The notes beneath the pieces were generated by a model that had not been told where the DNA came from, made no database searches, and saw nothing but the letters and a program-made list of their open reading frames with translations. Shown one piece after another: positions 10,042-17,754 of a stretch of 64,000 bases of DNA. The position numbers were made by a program, and so were the translations under genes. Source of the stretch: Hoyosella levis (GTDB lineage: Bacteria; Actinomycetota; Actinomycetes; Mycobacteriales; Mycobacteriaceae); NCBI RefSeq assembly GCF_026008515.1, contig NZ_BQYM01000009.1:148212-212211 (forward strand), read 5' to 3'. Within the stretch, counting starts at the first letter, position 1, and every line of letters starts with the position of its first letter.

Positions 10042-10953
10042 ATGACTTCAGCGACCAAGGCGGTGCCACGCGCCCGCAACCGCGACGTCACCGGGCCACC
10101 CATCGCTAGCGCTGCTCGCTGGTGGCTGCTCGCCCTGCTCGGGCTCGTCGGGGCCGCTGCGGCATTCGCCACGCTCGTGCTCACCACCACCGGGCACCGC
10201 GTCGAGAACGCCGCCCTGCGCGGGGCTGATCAAGTGGATGCCGCGCTCGTCGCCGAATCCGACGCCGCCCTCGATGCCATCACCGTCACCTCGCTCGCGG
10301 TCGCCGCCGTGCTCGTGGTGCTCATCGCGCTCGCCCGCAAGCGGCTCGATCTCGCCATCGCCGCCGGGACCATCATCGTTGTCTCGTCGATGATCACCCA
10401 AGGTCTCAAGCGGATCGTGCTCCAGCGCCCCGAGCTCATCGAAGTGACCGGCCCCTACACCAGCAACAGCTTCCCCAGCGGTCACGCCACCATCGCCGCA
10501 TCGGTCCTGTTCGCGCTGCTCATCGTGGTGCCCTTCCGCTGGCGCGGCATCGCGATGTTCTTCGCTGCCTCCTACGCCGTCGCGATAGGCGCCCACACCC
10601 TCACTGCGAAATGGCACCGCTTCAGCGACGTGCTCGGCGCCAACCTCATCGCGCTCGGCGTCGCTTGCCTCGTCACCGCGGCCCTCGTCCACCGTGGCGC
10701 CCTCATGCACGTCACCGCCGGGCGCTACCCGCTGCGGATCATCTTCGTCGTCATCCCCATCGCCCTCTCCACCATTGCCACGCTTCTTATTGGTGCGCTG
10801 CTCCTCGCCCTGAGCGATATCCCCGCGGTGCCCAGCGCCACCCTCGACTACAACATGTACCTCGCCCTGCACGCCCTCGCCGCGGGCAGTTCCGGGCTCG
10901 TGTTCCTCCTCTTCTGGTGGACGTGGCGGCGCGTGGATATCGCCGAGAAGTAG
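10042..10953 (+). CDS. PAP2-family membrane phosphatase
   Basis: A 303-residue integral membrane protein with about six to eight membrane segments. Phosphatase motifs are K-R-x4-RP near residue 123, SFPSGHAT at 143-150 and WHRFSDVLG at 191-199 with His192 and Asp196. This is the PAP2/undecaprenyl-diphosphatase-like superfamily, acting on lipid phosphates at the outer face of the membrane. The first motif is one residue shorter than the usual K-x6-RP. About 20 charged residues precede the first membrane span. The C-terminal half carries extra membrane segments beyond the core. Substrate (undecaprenyl pyrophosphate, phosphatidate or another) unresolved. Confidence 0.93.
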   Translation: MTSATKAVPRARNRDVTGPPIASAARWWLLALLGLVGAAAAFATLVLTTTGHRVENAALRGADQVDAALVAESDAALDAITVTSLAVAAVLVVLIALARKRLDLAIAAGTIIVVSSMITQGLKRIVLQRPELIEVTGPYTSNSFPSGHATIAASVLFALLIVVPFRWRGIAMFFAASYAVAIGAHTLTAKWHRFSDVLGANLIALGVACLVTAALVHRGALMHVTAGRYPLRIIFVVIPIALSTIATLLIGALLLALSDIPAVPSATLDYNMYLALHALAAGSSGLVFLLFWWTWRRVDIAEK

Positions 10954-11036
10954 GGCGGCTGGGGTGTCGGCGGCGTGTGCGGGCTGGCTTGGTTCGGGGC
11001 GCTTCGGTTGCTGGCGCTTCGGCGCTTCGGCGCGGC

Positions 11037-11112
11037 GGCCAAAAGCACCGGAAACTGCCAAACGCGATAGAAATCAGCCTGGGATCGAGGCGGTTTCTAT
11101 CGCGTTTGCGGC
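11037..11112 (+). repeat. Dispersed palindromic element, copy A
   Basis: Left arm AAACGCGATAGAAA (11060-11073) and exact reverse complement (11094-11107), separated by 20 nt. A conserved left flank reads GGCCAAAAGCACCGGAAACT. It lies between the convergent 3' ends of the PAP2 and AbiEi-like genes. The GC-rich run just upstream repeats GCTTCGGCG-like units. Other copies are at 12194, 21643 and 46327. Confidence 0.9.
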
Positions 11113-11156
11113 GGGTGGCCCGGCGGCTGGCAGCCACTAGCGGGCCACACTGGTGC

Positions 11157-12086
11157 TCATGACGGGCGCCACGTTCCCCGCGGCGCTGGCAACCGGCGGG
11201 CACGCTCGATCGATCGGCGCACCCGCTCGCCGAGACGAGCTGGATCCGCGAGATCAGCCCATGTCCAGCGGACCACCGTCCAGCCTGCATCGCGAATCGC
11301 ATCCTCGCGCAGCTTCTCGCGGAACACCACATCACCAGGATGATCGCCCGCCCGGAGTAGAGCGCCGTACTTGATGCGCCCATCGAACTCGCCGACCACG
11401 CGTTCCTCGAGCAGGAAATCCGCACGACCGATCATCGCGCCACCTTCATCGAAGAGCAGCGGTTGCAGCACCGGAGGCGGCAGCCCCTCAGCCTTGAGCA
11501 CGAGCCTGCTGCGTGATTCACCCACGCTCTCGCTGCGCCCGTCGATCAACCCGACTGTCTCGCGCGCATGTTGGATGCCCTGGCGGCGTGGCAACCGACC
11601 CAGGCACTCGCGCATCTGGGCCGTGGTCGCAAGCCCCTGATGGATGGCAGCATCACCCGTGACTATCCCGGCCTCGATGCCACTGGTGCGCGCGACATCG
11701 AGAACGGTGCGCGCGGGCGTGGTCACCTCGATGCCATGGCGGCAGGTGATATCCAGCGGGTCTAGCGCATCGATATGCAGGTGGCGGGTTTGCTCGATGC
11801 GACCACCACTGGTGCCCGCGCGCGTCACATGGACTCGTGCCAAGGTGCTACCCCACGTAGGAAGGCCCCACAGTGCCGCGGCCGAGGCATGGCTGATCAC
11901 GGCTCCGCCGCCGCGCAGCGAGCGGTGCACATCCACCGCTCGGGCGACGTGCTGATCCTCGACCGAGAGTTTTTCCCACGCTTCTCGCTCGACGAAGCAG
12001 CCGCGCCTCAGCCGCACGAGACCCCGCGTGCCAGGGCCTCGTGGCGAGCGGATCAGCAGGTGCCGATGCGGGTGCGTATTCCTCAT
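11157..12086 (-). CDS. AbiEi-antitoxin-like/DUF559-type nuclease-fold protein
   Basis: About 309 residues. The N-terminal half, with VISHASAAALWGLP and TTPARTVLDVART, resembles the AbiEi-type antitoxin domain (type IV toxin-antitoxin). The C-terminal part resembles a DUF559/very-short-patch-repair PD-(D/E)XK fold: GRADFLL then VVGEFDGRIKYG, then KLREDAIRDAGWTVVRWTW. Proteins of this architecture are very common in high-GC actinobacteria, often in several copies and without a toxin partner; none is adjacent here. I placed the start at the ATG at 12086. A longer in-frame extension reads back through the palindromic element at 12194 and is an artefact. Two same-orientation copies of the element bracket the gene. 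Actual activity unproved. Confidence 0.8.
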   Translation of the reverse strand: MRNTHPHRHLLIRSPRGPGTRGLVRLRRGCFVEREAWEKLSVEDQHVARAVDVHRSLRGGGAVISHASAAALWGLPTWGSTLARVHVTRAGTSGGRIEQTRHLHIDALDPLDITCRHGIEVTTPARTVLDVARTSGIEAGIVTGDAAIHQGLATTAQMRECLGRLPRRQGIQHARETVGLIDGRSESVGESRSRLVLKAEGLPPPVLQPLLFDEGGAMIGRADFLLEERVVGEFDGRIKYGALLRAGDHPGDVVFREKLREDAIRDAGWTVVRWTWADLADPARLGERVRRSIERARRLPAPRGTWRPS

Positions 12087-12193
12087 GCAGGCATCATGCC
12101 GCTGGATCGCGCCACTGCGGCTTGAGCGTTCCTGACCTGTGGATAGCGCGGAATCTGTCCACAGGGCGGTCGGAAACCATCGGTGGCACGGTC

Positions 12194-12269
12194 GGCCAAA
12201 AGCACGGGAAACTGCCAAACGCGATAGAAAACGACCTGGGATTCCCGTGGTTTCTATCGCGTTTGCGGC
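12194..12269 (+). repeat. Dispersed palindromic element, copy B
   Basis: Arms AAACGCGATAGAAA (12217-12230) and reverse complement (12251-12264) with a 20-nt spacer. The left flank GGCCAAAAGCACGGGAAACT matches copy A at all but one position. Similarity to copy A continues about 25 bp past the right arm (GCGGCG..GGCCCGGCGG..TGGCA). It lies downstream of the BCCT transporter stop and upstream of the AbiEi-like gene. Confidence 0.9.
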
Positions 12270-12330
12270 GCGGGGCCCGGCGGGTGGCACGGCACCGCCA
12301 GGACAGCCCGCCAAGGGCAGCCCGCCCGGC

Positions 12331-13911
12331 CTACCGCGGGCTGGCGTGCATCTCGGGCACCCATTGCCGGGTGCGCAGCGCGGGCGGGGGAGTGACGTCG
12401 TGGCGCAGCGCGCGCCAGAGGTTGTACATCATCAGGAAGGCGATGATGAAGAATGGCAGGCCGACGACGATGATCACCTGTTGCAGCGCATCGAGCCCGC
12501 TGCCGCCCGCGGAGGCAAGCAGCGTCCCCGCGATGACACCGGTGGTGATGGCCCAGAAAACGCGTTGGCGGGTGGGGCCGACCTCGTCCTCGCCGGTGCA
12601 CAGCATGTCGGTGACGAGCGCCGCCGAGTCCATGGAGGTGGTGAAGAAGATGACCACGATGAGGATCGCGAAGAGCGACATCACGGTGCCGAGCGGGTAG
12701 TTGGAGAGGAAGGCGAACAGCGCGCCGGGGATATCTCCCTGGTCGACGACCTCCTCGACGAGCCCGCCGCCCCGGTTGAGCTCGATGTCGAAGGAGGCGA
12801 GGCCGAAGATGCCGAACCAGATGATGCTGAAGGTGGTGGGCAGGCCGAGGACGCCGAGCACGAATTGCCGGATGGTGCGGCCCTGCGAGATGCGGGCGAC
12901 GAAGATACCGACAAAGGGTGCCCAGGTGATGGTCCACGCCCAGTAGAAGACGGTCCAGCCGCCTTGCCAGCCGGTGTCGTTGAAGGTGTCATTCCAGAAC
13001 GCGAGCTCGACGACGGAGCCGAGGTAGGCGCCGGCGGACTCGATGGTGCCGCGCATGAGGAACAAGGTCGGCCCGAGCACCAGCACGAACAGCAGCAGCC
13101 CGATGGCCATCACGATGTTGATGTTGGACAGCCACTTGATGCCCTTGTCGAGGCCCAGGGATACGGAGATCACCGCGATGGTGGTGATGATCGCGAGGAT
13201 GGCTAGCTGGGTGAAGGTGTTCGACGGCAGCCCGATAAGCCGCGCGAGGCCGCTGTTGACCTGGAGGGTGCCCAGGCCGATGGAGACGGACACCCCGAAT
13301 ATGGTGCCGATGACGGCGAGGATGTCGATGGCGCGGCCGATGGGGCCGTTGATCTTGTCGCCGAGCATGGGGTGGAAGATCGAGCTCACGCGCAGTGGCA
13401 GCTTGCGCTTGAACGCGAAGTAGGCGAACGCGAGCGCGGGCAGGCAGAAGATCGCCCAGGTGTGCAGGGCGAAGTGGTACATGGTGAACGTCAGTGCCTC
13501 GCGGGCCGCCTCGGTGCTCTCGGGCTCGACGTCGCGCATCGGGGGGTTGGCGAAGTGGCTGATGGGCTCGGCGACCCCCCAGAACATGAGGATGGTGCCG
13601 ATGCCGGCGGCGAAGAGCATCGCGAACCACACGGGCGTGGAGTACCGGGGCTGCTCGTCGTCATCGCCGAGGCGCACGGAACCGAAGCGGCTCAATCCTA
13701 TCCATAGGAGAAAGACCACGAACGAGGTCACACCGAAGATGTAGAACCATCCCAGGCTGGTGAGGATCCACTCGGACGCGGCGGCGAAGAAGTTCTCCAC
13801 GGGCCCGGGGAAGGTGATCGTCGCCGTGACGAACACGGCGAGGATCGCTGCGGACAGGAAAAAGATGACGGGGTTCGTGCGCAGCCCCAGCCTGTCGTGT
13901 AGTCGATGCAT
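12331..13911 (-). CDS. BCCT-family (betaine/carnitine/choline) transporter
   Basis: About 526 residues with 12 predicted membrane segments. BCCT signatures are visible: MFWGVAEPISHFANPP in the third to fourth segment and, near residue 320, GWTVFYWAWTITWAPFVG followed by FVARISQGRTIRQF. The family takes up compatible solutes such as glycine betaine with sodium or protons. The family consensus normally has WAWW at the eighth segment; here it is WAWT. I chose the ATG at 13911 because TAGGGT sits 7 nt upstream, so the gene is probably leaderless; a TTG at 13941 is the alternative. The short C-terminus lacks a long osmosensory tail. Confidence 0.92.
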   Translation of the reverse strand: MHRLHDRLGLRTNPVIFFLSAAILAVFVTATITFPGPVENFFAAASEWILTSLGWFYIFGVTSFVVFLLWIGLSRFGSVRLGDDDEQPRYSTPVWFAMLFAAGIGTILMFWGVAEPISHFANPPMRDVEPESTEAAREALTFTMYHFALHTWAIFCLPALAFAYFAFKRKLPLRVSSIFHPMLGDKINGPIGRAIDILAVIGTIFGVSVSIGLGTLQVNSGLARLIGLPSNTFTQLAILAIITTIAVISVSLGLDKGIKWLSNINIVMAIGLLLFVLVLGPTLFLMRGTIESAGAYLGSVVELAFWNDTFNDTGWQGGWTVFYWAWTITWAPFVGIFVARISQGRTIRQFVLGVLGLPTTFSIIWFGIFGLASFDIELNRGGGLVEEVVDQGDIPGALFAFLSNYPLGTVMSLFAILIVVIFFTTSMDSAALVTDMLCTGEDEVGPTRQRVFWAITTGVIAGTLLASAGGSGLDALQQVIIVVGLPFFIIAFLMMYNLWRALRHDVTPPPALRTRQWVPEMHASPR

Positions 13912-14010
13912 GCGCGCAACCCTAGGTATGTGTTGCGGCAAAAACTATGGGGAAGCACACGATCCGGCGTTTGTTCACATGCCCGTGATGGGCGGTATGG
14001 CGCGCATCAC

Positions 14011-14241
14011 TCAGCTCGGGGGCGAATTATGACCCTTCGTCCCATTGGGGGCAATGATGAGGATCAGGCCCACGAGGATGGCGATGGTGATCAGCAGCCA
14101 CGGCACCATAGCGAGGGGGCCGGCCCCGGACGTGGGGTCGATCATCGCCCAGATGGCGAGCGCGATCACAGTGAGGCCAGCGAGCAGGAGCCCGGGAGAG
14201 AATCGATTGCGGCGGCGGGCGTGGGCTTGGTTCTCATTCAT
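14011..14241 (-). CDS. Small two-TM membrane protein coupled to the PspC gene
   Basis: A 76-residue protein with a basic N-terminus (NENQAHARRRNRF) and two hydrophobic segments (about 15-36 and 43-63). I do not recognise a family. The ATG at 14241 overlaps the stop of the upstream PspC-domain gene by 8 nt, so translation is coupled and the product probably works with the PspC/LiaF-like protein in the membrane. An upstream in-frame start at 14280 lies deeper in that gene and is less likely. Confidence 0.65.
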   Translation of the reverse strand: MNENQAHARRRNRFSPGLLLAGLTVIALAIWAMIDPTSGAGPLAMVPWLLITIAILVGLILIIAPNGTKGHNSPPS

Positions 14242-15622
14242 GGCGGACCTCGATGCTTCCGGCGAGCAGTGATGCGTCAACAGTCAGGATGGGGGAATCG
14301 TCGGGGGCCCCGTCACGGGATAGCCCTGGCGGCGGGCAGGCGGCCTCGCCCATGCGCACCTCGCAGGTCACGCGGCTGGCTGTGCCAGGCGGCAGCAGCA
14401 CGACGAGCTCCCCGAGCATCAAGCTGGCTTGCACGGTGGCGTCCTGCTCGAGATCGACCTGGCGCAGGTCCACGACTAGCTCGCCCGCGCCGAAGCGGTA
14501 CTCGGTCACTGGTGCTTCCAGCGCGGTGACCGCATGGTTGCGCTCGCCCGCGCCATCCTGGAAGCGGCTCCAGTCCACGGGACCGATCATGGTGGCGAGG
14601 ATGACGAACACCGACAGCGGGGCCGCGACGACAAGCAGGCCATGCCCGGTGCCGCGCAGGGATCCGGCGATCAGGCCGAGGCCGACGATGGCGAGGGCGA
14701 TGGCGCCGATCCGCCCCGGGGTGAGCCAGTCCGCACCGGTTCCCAGCGAGACGGCAGTGAGAATGCCGGCCACGATGATAGCCAGGCCCAGGGTCAGCGG
14801 CGCGATGCGGGAGCGTTGCCGTGGCACGACCGGAGCCGTGGCGCTGCGGGGCTCGGGCAGGTCCCAGGCGAATGGTGCCACGCCCAGCGGATCCCAGGAG
14901 GGCGGCTCGGTGCGCTTCGCCGCTGCCGTTGCGGCGGCGCGGTCACTGGGCTGGTAGGGGACCTGCGGGCGCGGGCCCGGCGGTGGAGCAATGGGCATCC
15001 CGCTCGGGTTCTGCGGCGTCCAGGGAGCAGCTGTCCCGGCGGCCGTGGGCGGCCAGAGAATGCCTGGGGCCTGGGGCATGCCCGGCGCTGGGGGCACTCC
15101 GGGGGCTGGGGACATTCCGGGGGCTGGGGACATTCCGGGAGCTGCGGCCGAGGGGCTGCCGACGGGTGGCCGGATGGCAGACAGGGGGAGCGGCGGAGCA
15201 ACGGGGGTGCGCTGGTAGAGCATCCACCAGCCCAGCAGCATCAGGGCCAGGCTCACCATGCCCGATCCGCTCATCGCGATCCCGATGGGGGTGAATACGC
15301 TCACCGCGATCGCGAGCACGACCACCAGCATCAGCGAGCGGCCGGACGATTGCGACGAGCGGCCCCGCCCGAGCAGCGACTCGCCGCCCGAGACCTCATC
15401 ATTGTCCTGCGGGAACAGCAGCCACGCCAGCAGGTACAGCACGATGCCGGTGCCACTGAAGAATGCGGACACCACGAACGCGACCCGGACGAGCGCGGGG
15501 TCCACCTGGTAGCGGTGCGCCATGCCCGCGCACACTCCACCGATCTTGCCGTCGGCGGAGAGCCGGGCAGGACGGGTCCGCCACAGGTCATGCAGCTGAT
15601 CGCCGAAAGTTGTCGTTGCCAT
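14234..15622 (-). CDS. PspC-domain membrane protein with LiaF-like C-terminus
   Basis: About 462 residues. The PspC domain is at residues 16-75 (LSADGKIGGVCAGMAHRYQV). Two further membrane segments follow. A proline-rich linker at about 165-205 is made of repeats such as PGMSPAP. Three more membrane segments lead to a C-terminal domain of about 95 residues resembling the LiaF/DUF2154 'cell-wall-active antibiotic response' region. It is divergent from a PspC-histidine kinase and LuxR regulator, and palindromic sites lie between them. In Firmicutes LiaF restrains LiaRS; an analogous sensor-modulator role is inferred. The start was chosen at ATG 15622, where PspC-type proteins begin shortly before the domain; longer frames read through the operators. 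Confidence 0.85.
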   Translation of the reverse strand: MATTTFGDQLHDLWRTRPARLSADGKIGGVCAGMAHRYQVDPALVRVAFVVSAFFSGTGIVLYLLAWLLFPQDNDEVSGGESLLGRGRSSQSSGRSLMLVVVLAIAVSVFTPIGIAMSGSGMVSLALMLLGWWMLYQRTPVAPPLPLSAIRPPVGSPSAAAPGMSPAPGMSPAPGVPPAPGMPQAPGILWPPTAAGTAAPWTPQNPSGMPIAPPPGPRPQVPYQPSDRAAATAAAKRTEPPSWDPLGVAPFAWDLPEPRSATAPVVPRQRSRIAPLTLGLAIIVAGILTAVSLGTGADWLTPGRIGAIALAIVGLGLIAGSLRGTGHGLLVVAAPLSVFVILATMIGPVDWSRFQDGAGERNHAVTALEAPVTEYRFGAGELVVDLRQVDLEQDATVQASLMLGELVVLLPPGTASRVTCEVRMGEAACPPPGLSRDGAPDDSPILTVDASLLAGSIEVRHE

Positions 15623-15656
15623 GGCACCATCTTCGGTCCCGGGGAGCGCCCCGCGC

Positions 15657-15675
15657 ATCAGGGGATGCCCCTGAT
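15657..15675. promoter_or_regulatory. Perfect operator-like palindrome between divergent PspC genes
   Basis: ATCAGGGG-ATG-CCCCTGAT, a perfect inverted repeat, is 34 nt upstream of the PspC membrane gene. It is probably a binding site of the LuxR-type response regulator encoded at 17053. A related site is at 15701. Confidence 0.6.
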
Positions 15676-15700
15676 CTTTTACCCGCGTTCCCCGGTATCC

Positions 15701-15715
15701 CAGGGGATTTCCCTG
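15701..15715. promoter_or_regulatory. Second operator-like palindrome of the PspC module
   Basis: CAGGGGATTTCCCTG, palindromic except for one position, is followed by a further half-site ATCAGGG at 15744. Spacing from the first palindrome is about four helical turns (42 bp centre to centre). Confidence 0.55.
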
Positions 15716-15751
15716 ATGTGCGCCGTGGTGGATCCGTGCCAGGATCAGGGT

Positions 15752-17056
15752 GTGCCTCCTATGCTCCAGCCTGGCCCCGCCACGCCCGTCCTGTACCGGC
15801 GTGGCCGTGGGCGTGTCATTGGTGGGGTAGCGGGCGGGCTCGCCGACCACCTGGGCGTCGATGAGCAGAAGGTCCGCATCGCGTTCGTCCTCACCAGCGC
15901 CGCGGCCGGGATCGGCGTCATGTTCTATGGGCTGCTGTGGATCGTCACCAGGCCCGGCGGCCCCGATGTCGACATGCCCAGCACCCAGCGGCGCCGCGCG
16001 CTGGGCCTCGCCACCATCGGCGGGGCGCTCGCCCTGCTGTTCGGCATGCTCTCCAGCGGTCCCCTCGGCTCAGTGCTGGTGCCGATCCTCGTGGCCATCG
16101 CGGGTGCTGGCCTGGTGTGGCGCGAGCTCGATACCACCACGCCGCGATCCCCGCGCCGCCTTTCCGCTACTACCTGGGCCCGGGTGATCGGCGGCATCAG
16201 CCTCGTCGTGCTCGGGCTTGCCGTCATCTGGATCGGCCAGGTCGATCTGGGCGCGCTGCGCTCCTCCCTGATGGCCGTCGTGGTGACTCTCGTGGGCGTG
16301 GCCCTGCTGACCGTGCCGCTGTGGGTGCGGTTGTGGCACGAGCTCAACGAGGAGCGGGCCGCCCGCATCCGCACCGAGGAGCGCGACGAGATCGCCTCCC
16401 ACCTGCATGATTCTGTCCTGCAGACGCTGGCGCTGATCCAGAAGCAGGCGCACAGCCCGCAGGAGGTGCAGCGTCTCGCGCGCGGGCAGGAGCGGGAGCT
16501 GCGTCGCTGGTTGTTCCATGCGGAGGAGGCCAGCCATGACAGCCTCGCTGCCGCGCTGAAATCCCTTGCCGGGAGTGTCGAGGACCATTACGGCATTACT
16601 ATCGAGACCGTCACCGTCGGGGATGTTCCCCTGCGGGATTCCCCGGTCTACGGGGCGTTGCTCGGCGCGGTCCGGGAGGCGCTGGTCAATGCTGCCAAGC
16701 ATTCGGGAGAAATCGCGGTGGATGTGTATGCCGAGGTCGAGGAGGAGCGCGTGAGTGTCTTCGTCCGTGACCGTGGCACGGGGTTCGACCCCAGCGCGGT
16801 GCCCGAGGATAGGCAGGGGCTCGCCCGCTCCATCCAGCAACGCATCGAGCGCAAGGGCGGCACCGTGGAGATCCGCACCCGTCCCGGCCGGGGCACCGAG
16901 GTCCGGCTGTTTGTTCCCCGCGAGGACGTCACCACTGGTACCGATGGAATTGCTGTCGACGATGGCACGGGTGCCGGGCCGCAAGCAGCTCCCGGCAGCA
17001 TGCCGGACAACAGCAGGCCGGACAACAGCGGGCAGAACAAGGAGAAGCAGCTATGA
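15752..17056 (+). CDS. PspC-domain sensor histidine kinase
   Basis: About 434 residues. An N-terminal PspC domain (RGRGRVIGGVAGGLADHLGV, about residues 13-65) is followed by several membrane segments. Then come a HisKA_3-like dimerisation helix with the phospho-acceptor region IASHLHDSVLQTLALIQ near residue 218 and a HATPase_c domain (EALVNAAKHSGE, DRGTGFD, GRGTEVRL). Start choice is uncertain: GTG 15752 has AGGAT 6 nt upstream; ATG 15761 and ATG 15716 are in frame. The gene overlaps the response regulator (ATGA), so the pair is translationally coupled. The likely role is an envelope-stress two-component system with the divergent PspC/LiaF-like protein. Confidence 0.9.
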   Translation: MPPMLQPGPATPVLYRRGRGRVIGGVAGGLADHLGVDEQKVRIAFVLTSAAAGIGVMFYGLLWIVTRPGGPDVDMPSTQRRRALGLATIGGALALLFGMLSSGPLGSVLVPILVAIAGAGLVWRELDTTTPRSPRRLSATTWARVIGGISLVVLGLAVIWIGQVDLGALRSSLMAVVVTLVGVALLTVPLWVRLWHELNEERAARIRTEERDEIASHLHDSVLQTLALIQKQAHSPQEVQRLARGQERELRRWLFHAEEASHDSLAAALKSLAGSVEDHYGITIETVTVGDVPLRDSPVYGALLGAVREALVNAAKHSGEIAVDVYAEVEEERVSVFVRDRGTGFDPSAVPEDRQGLARSIQQRIERKGGTVEIRTRPGRGTEVRLFVPREDVTTGTDGIAVDDGTGAGPQAAPGSMPDNSRPDNSGQNKEKQL

Positions 17057-17697
17057 CCCTGCGGGTATTCCTCGTCGATGACCACGCGGTGTTCCGCTCC
17101 GGAGTGCGCGCCGAGCTCGCCACCCAGCCGGACATCGAGATCGTGGGCGAGGCCGGCACGGTGCCCGATGCGGTCCGCGGCATCAACACCACCCGCCCCG
17201 ACGTCGTCCTGCTCGATGTGCACATGCCCGATGGTGGTGGCATCACCGTGCTGCGCGATATCGACGACGGGCCGGTGTGCCTCGCGCTGAGCGTCTCCGA
17301 CGCCGCCGAGGATGTCATCGCGGTCATCCGGGCCGGTGCGCGCGGCTATGTCACCAAGACCATCTCCGGCAGCGAGCTCGCCGATGCCGCGAGGCGTGTA
17401 GCGGGCGGAGACGCGGTGTTCAGCCCCCGGCTCGCCGGATTCGTGCTCGACTCGTTCACCGGGCGCTCCCCGCTGCCGGAGCCGCCTCTGGACCCCGAGC
17501 TCGACTCGCTCACCCCGCGCGAGCTCGAGGTGCTGCGCCTGCTCGCCCGCGGCTACACCTACCGCGAGATCGCCGAGGAACTGTTCATCTCCATCAAGAC
17601 CGTCGAGACGCACGCTTCCAACGTGCTGCGCAAGACCCAGCAATCCAACCGCAACGCCCTCACCCGATGGGCGCACCGCCGGCACATAGTCGGATAG
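17053..17697 (+). CDS. LuxR/NarL-family response regulator
   Basis: A 214-residue regulator. Receiver domain residues: acidic pair Asp9/Asp10, phospho-acceptor Asp55 in VVLLDVHMPD, Ser80 and Lys102. The LuxR helix-turn-helix is at about 150-210 (LTPRELEVLRLLARGYTYREIAEELFISIKTVETHASNV-type, read in pieces). It is coupled to the PspC histidine kinase by an ATGA overlap. Likely targets are the AGGGG..CCCCT palindromes between the divergent PspC genes, giving autoregulation. Confidence 0.95.
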   Translation: MTLRVFLVDDHAVFRSGVRAELATQPDIEIVGEAGTVPDAVRGINTTRPDVVLLDVHMPDGGGITVLRDIDDGPVCLALSVSDAAEDVIAVIRAGARGYVTKTISGSELADAARRVAGGDAVFSPRLAGFVLDSFTGRSPLPEPPLDPELDSLTPRELEVLRLLARGYTYREIAEELFISIKTVETHASNVLRKTQQSNRNALTRWAHRRHIVG

Positions 17698-17754
17698 TCG
17701 CGCCGGGGCGCTGCTTCGCGCGAGCGGTCGTGGCCGCCTGGCCGTGGCAGGCCG

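Noticed and set aside
11037..12269. CRISPR array or composite transposon
   Set aside because: Repeats are too few and too far apart for CRISPR, and no transposase or cas gene is present in the window.
12087..12314. An N-terminal extension of the AbiEi-like protein
   Set aside because: It translates the palindromic element; similar NAIE..FLSRL peptides appear from every copy, showing they come from the repeat and not a gene.
14534..15751. A long in-frame extension of the PspC histidine kinase
   Set aside because: It runs antisense through the PspC/LiaF-like gene and the operator palindromes; real motifs begin only after 15752.
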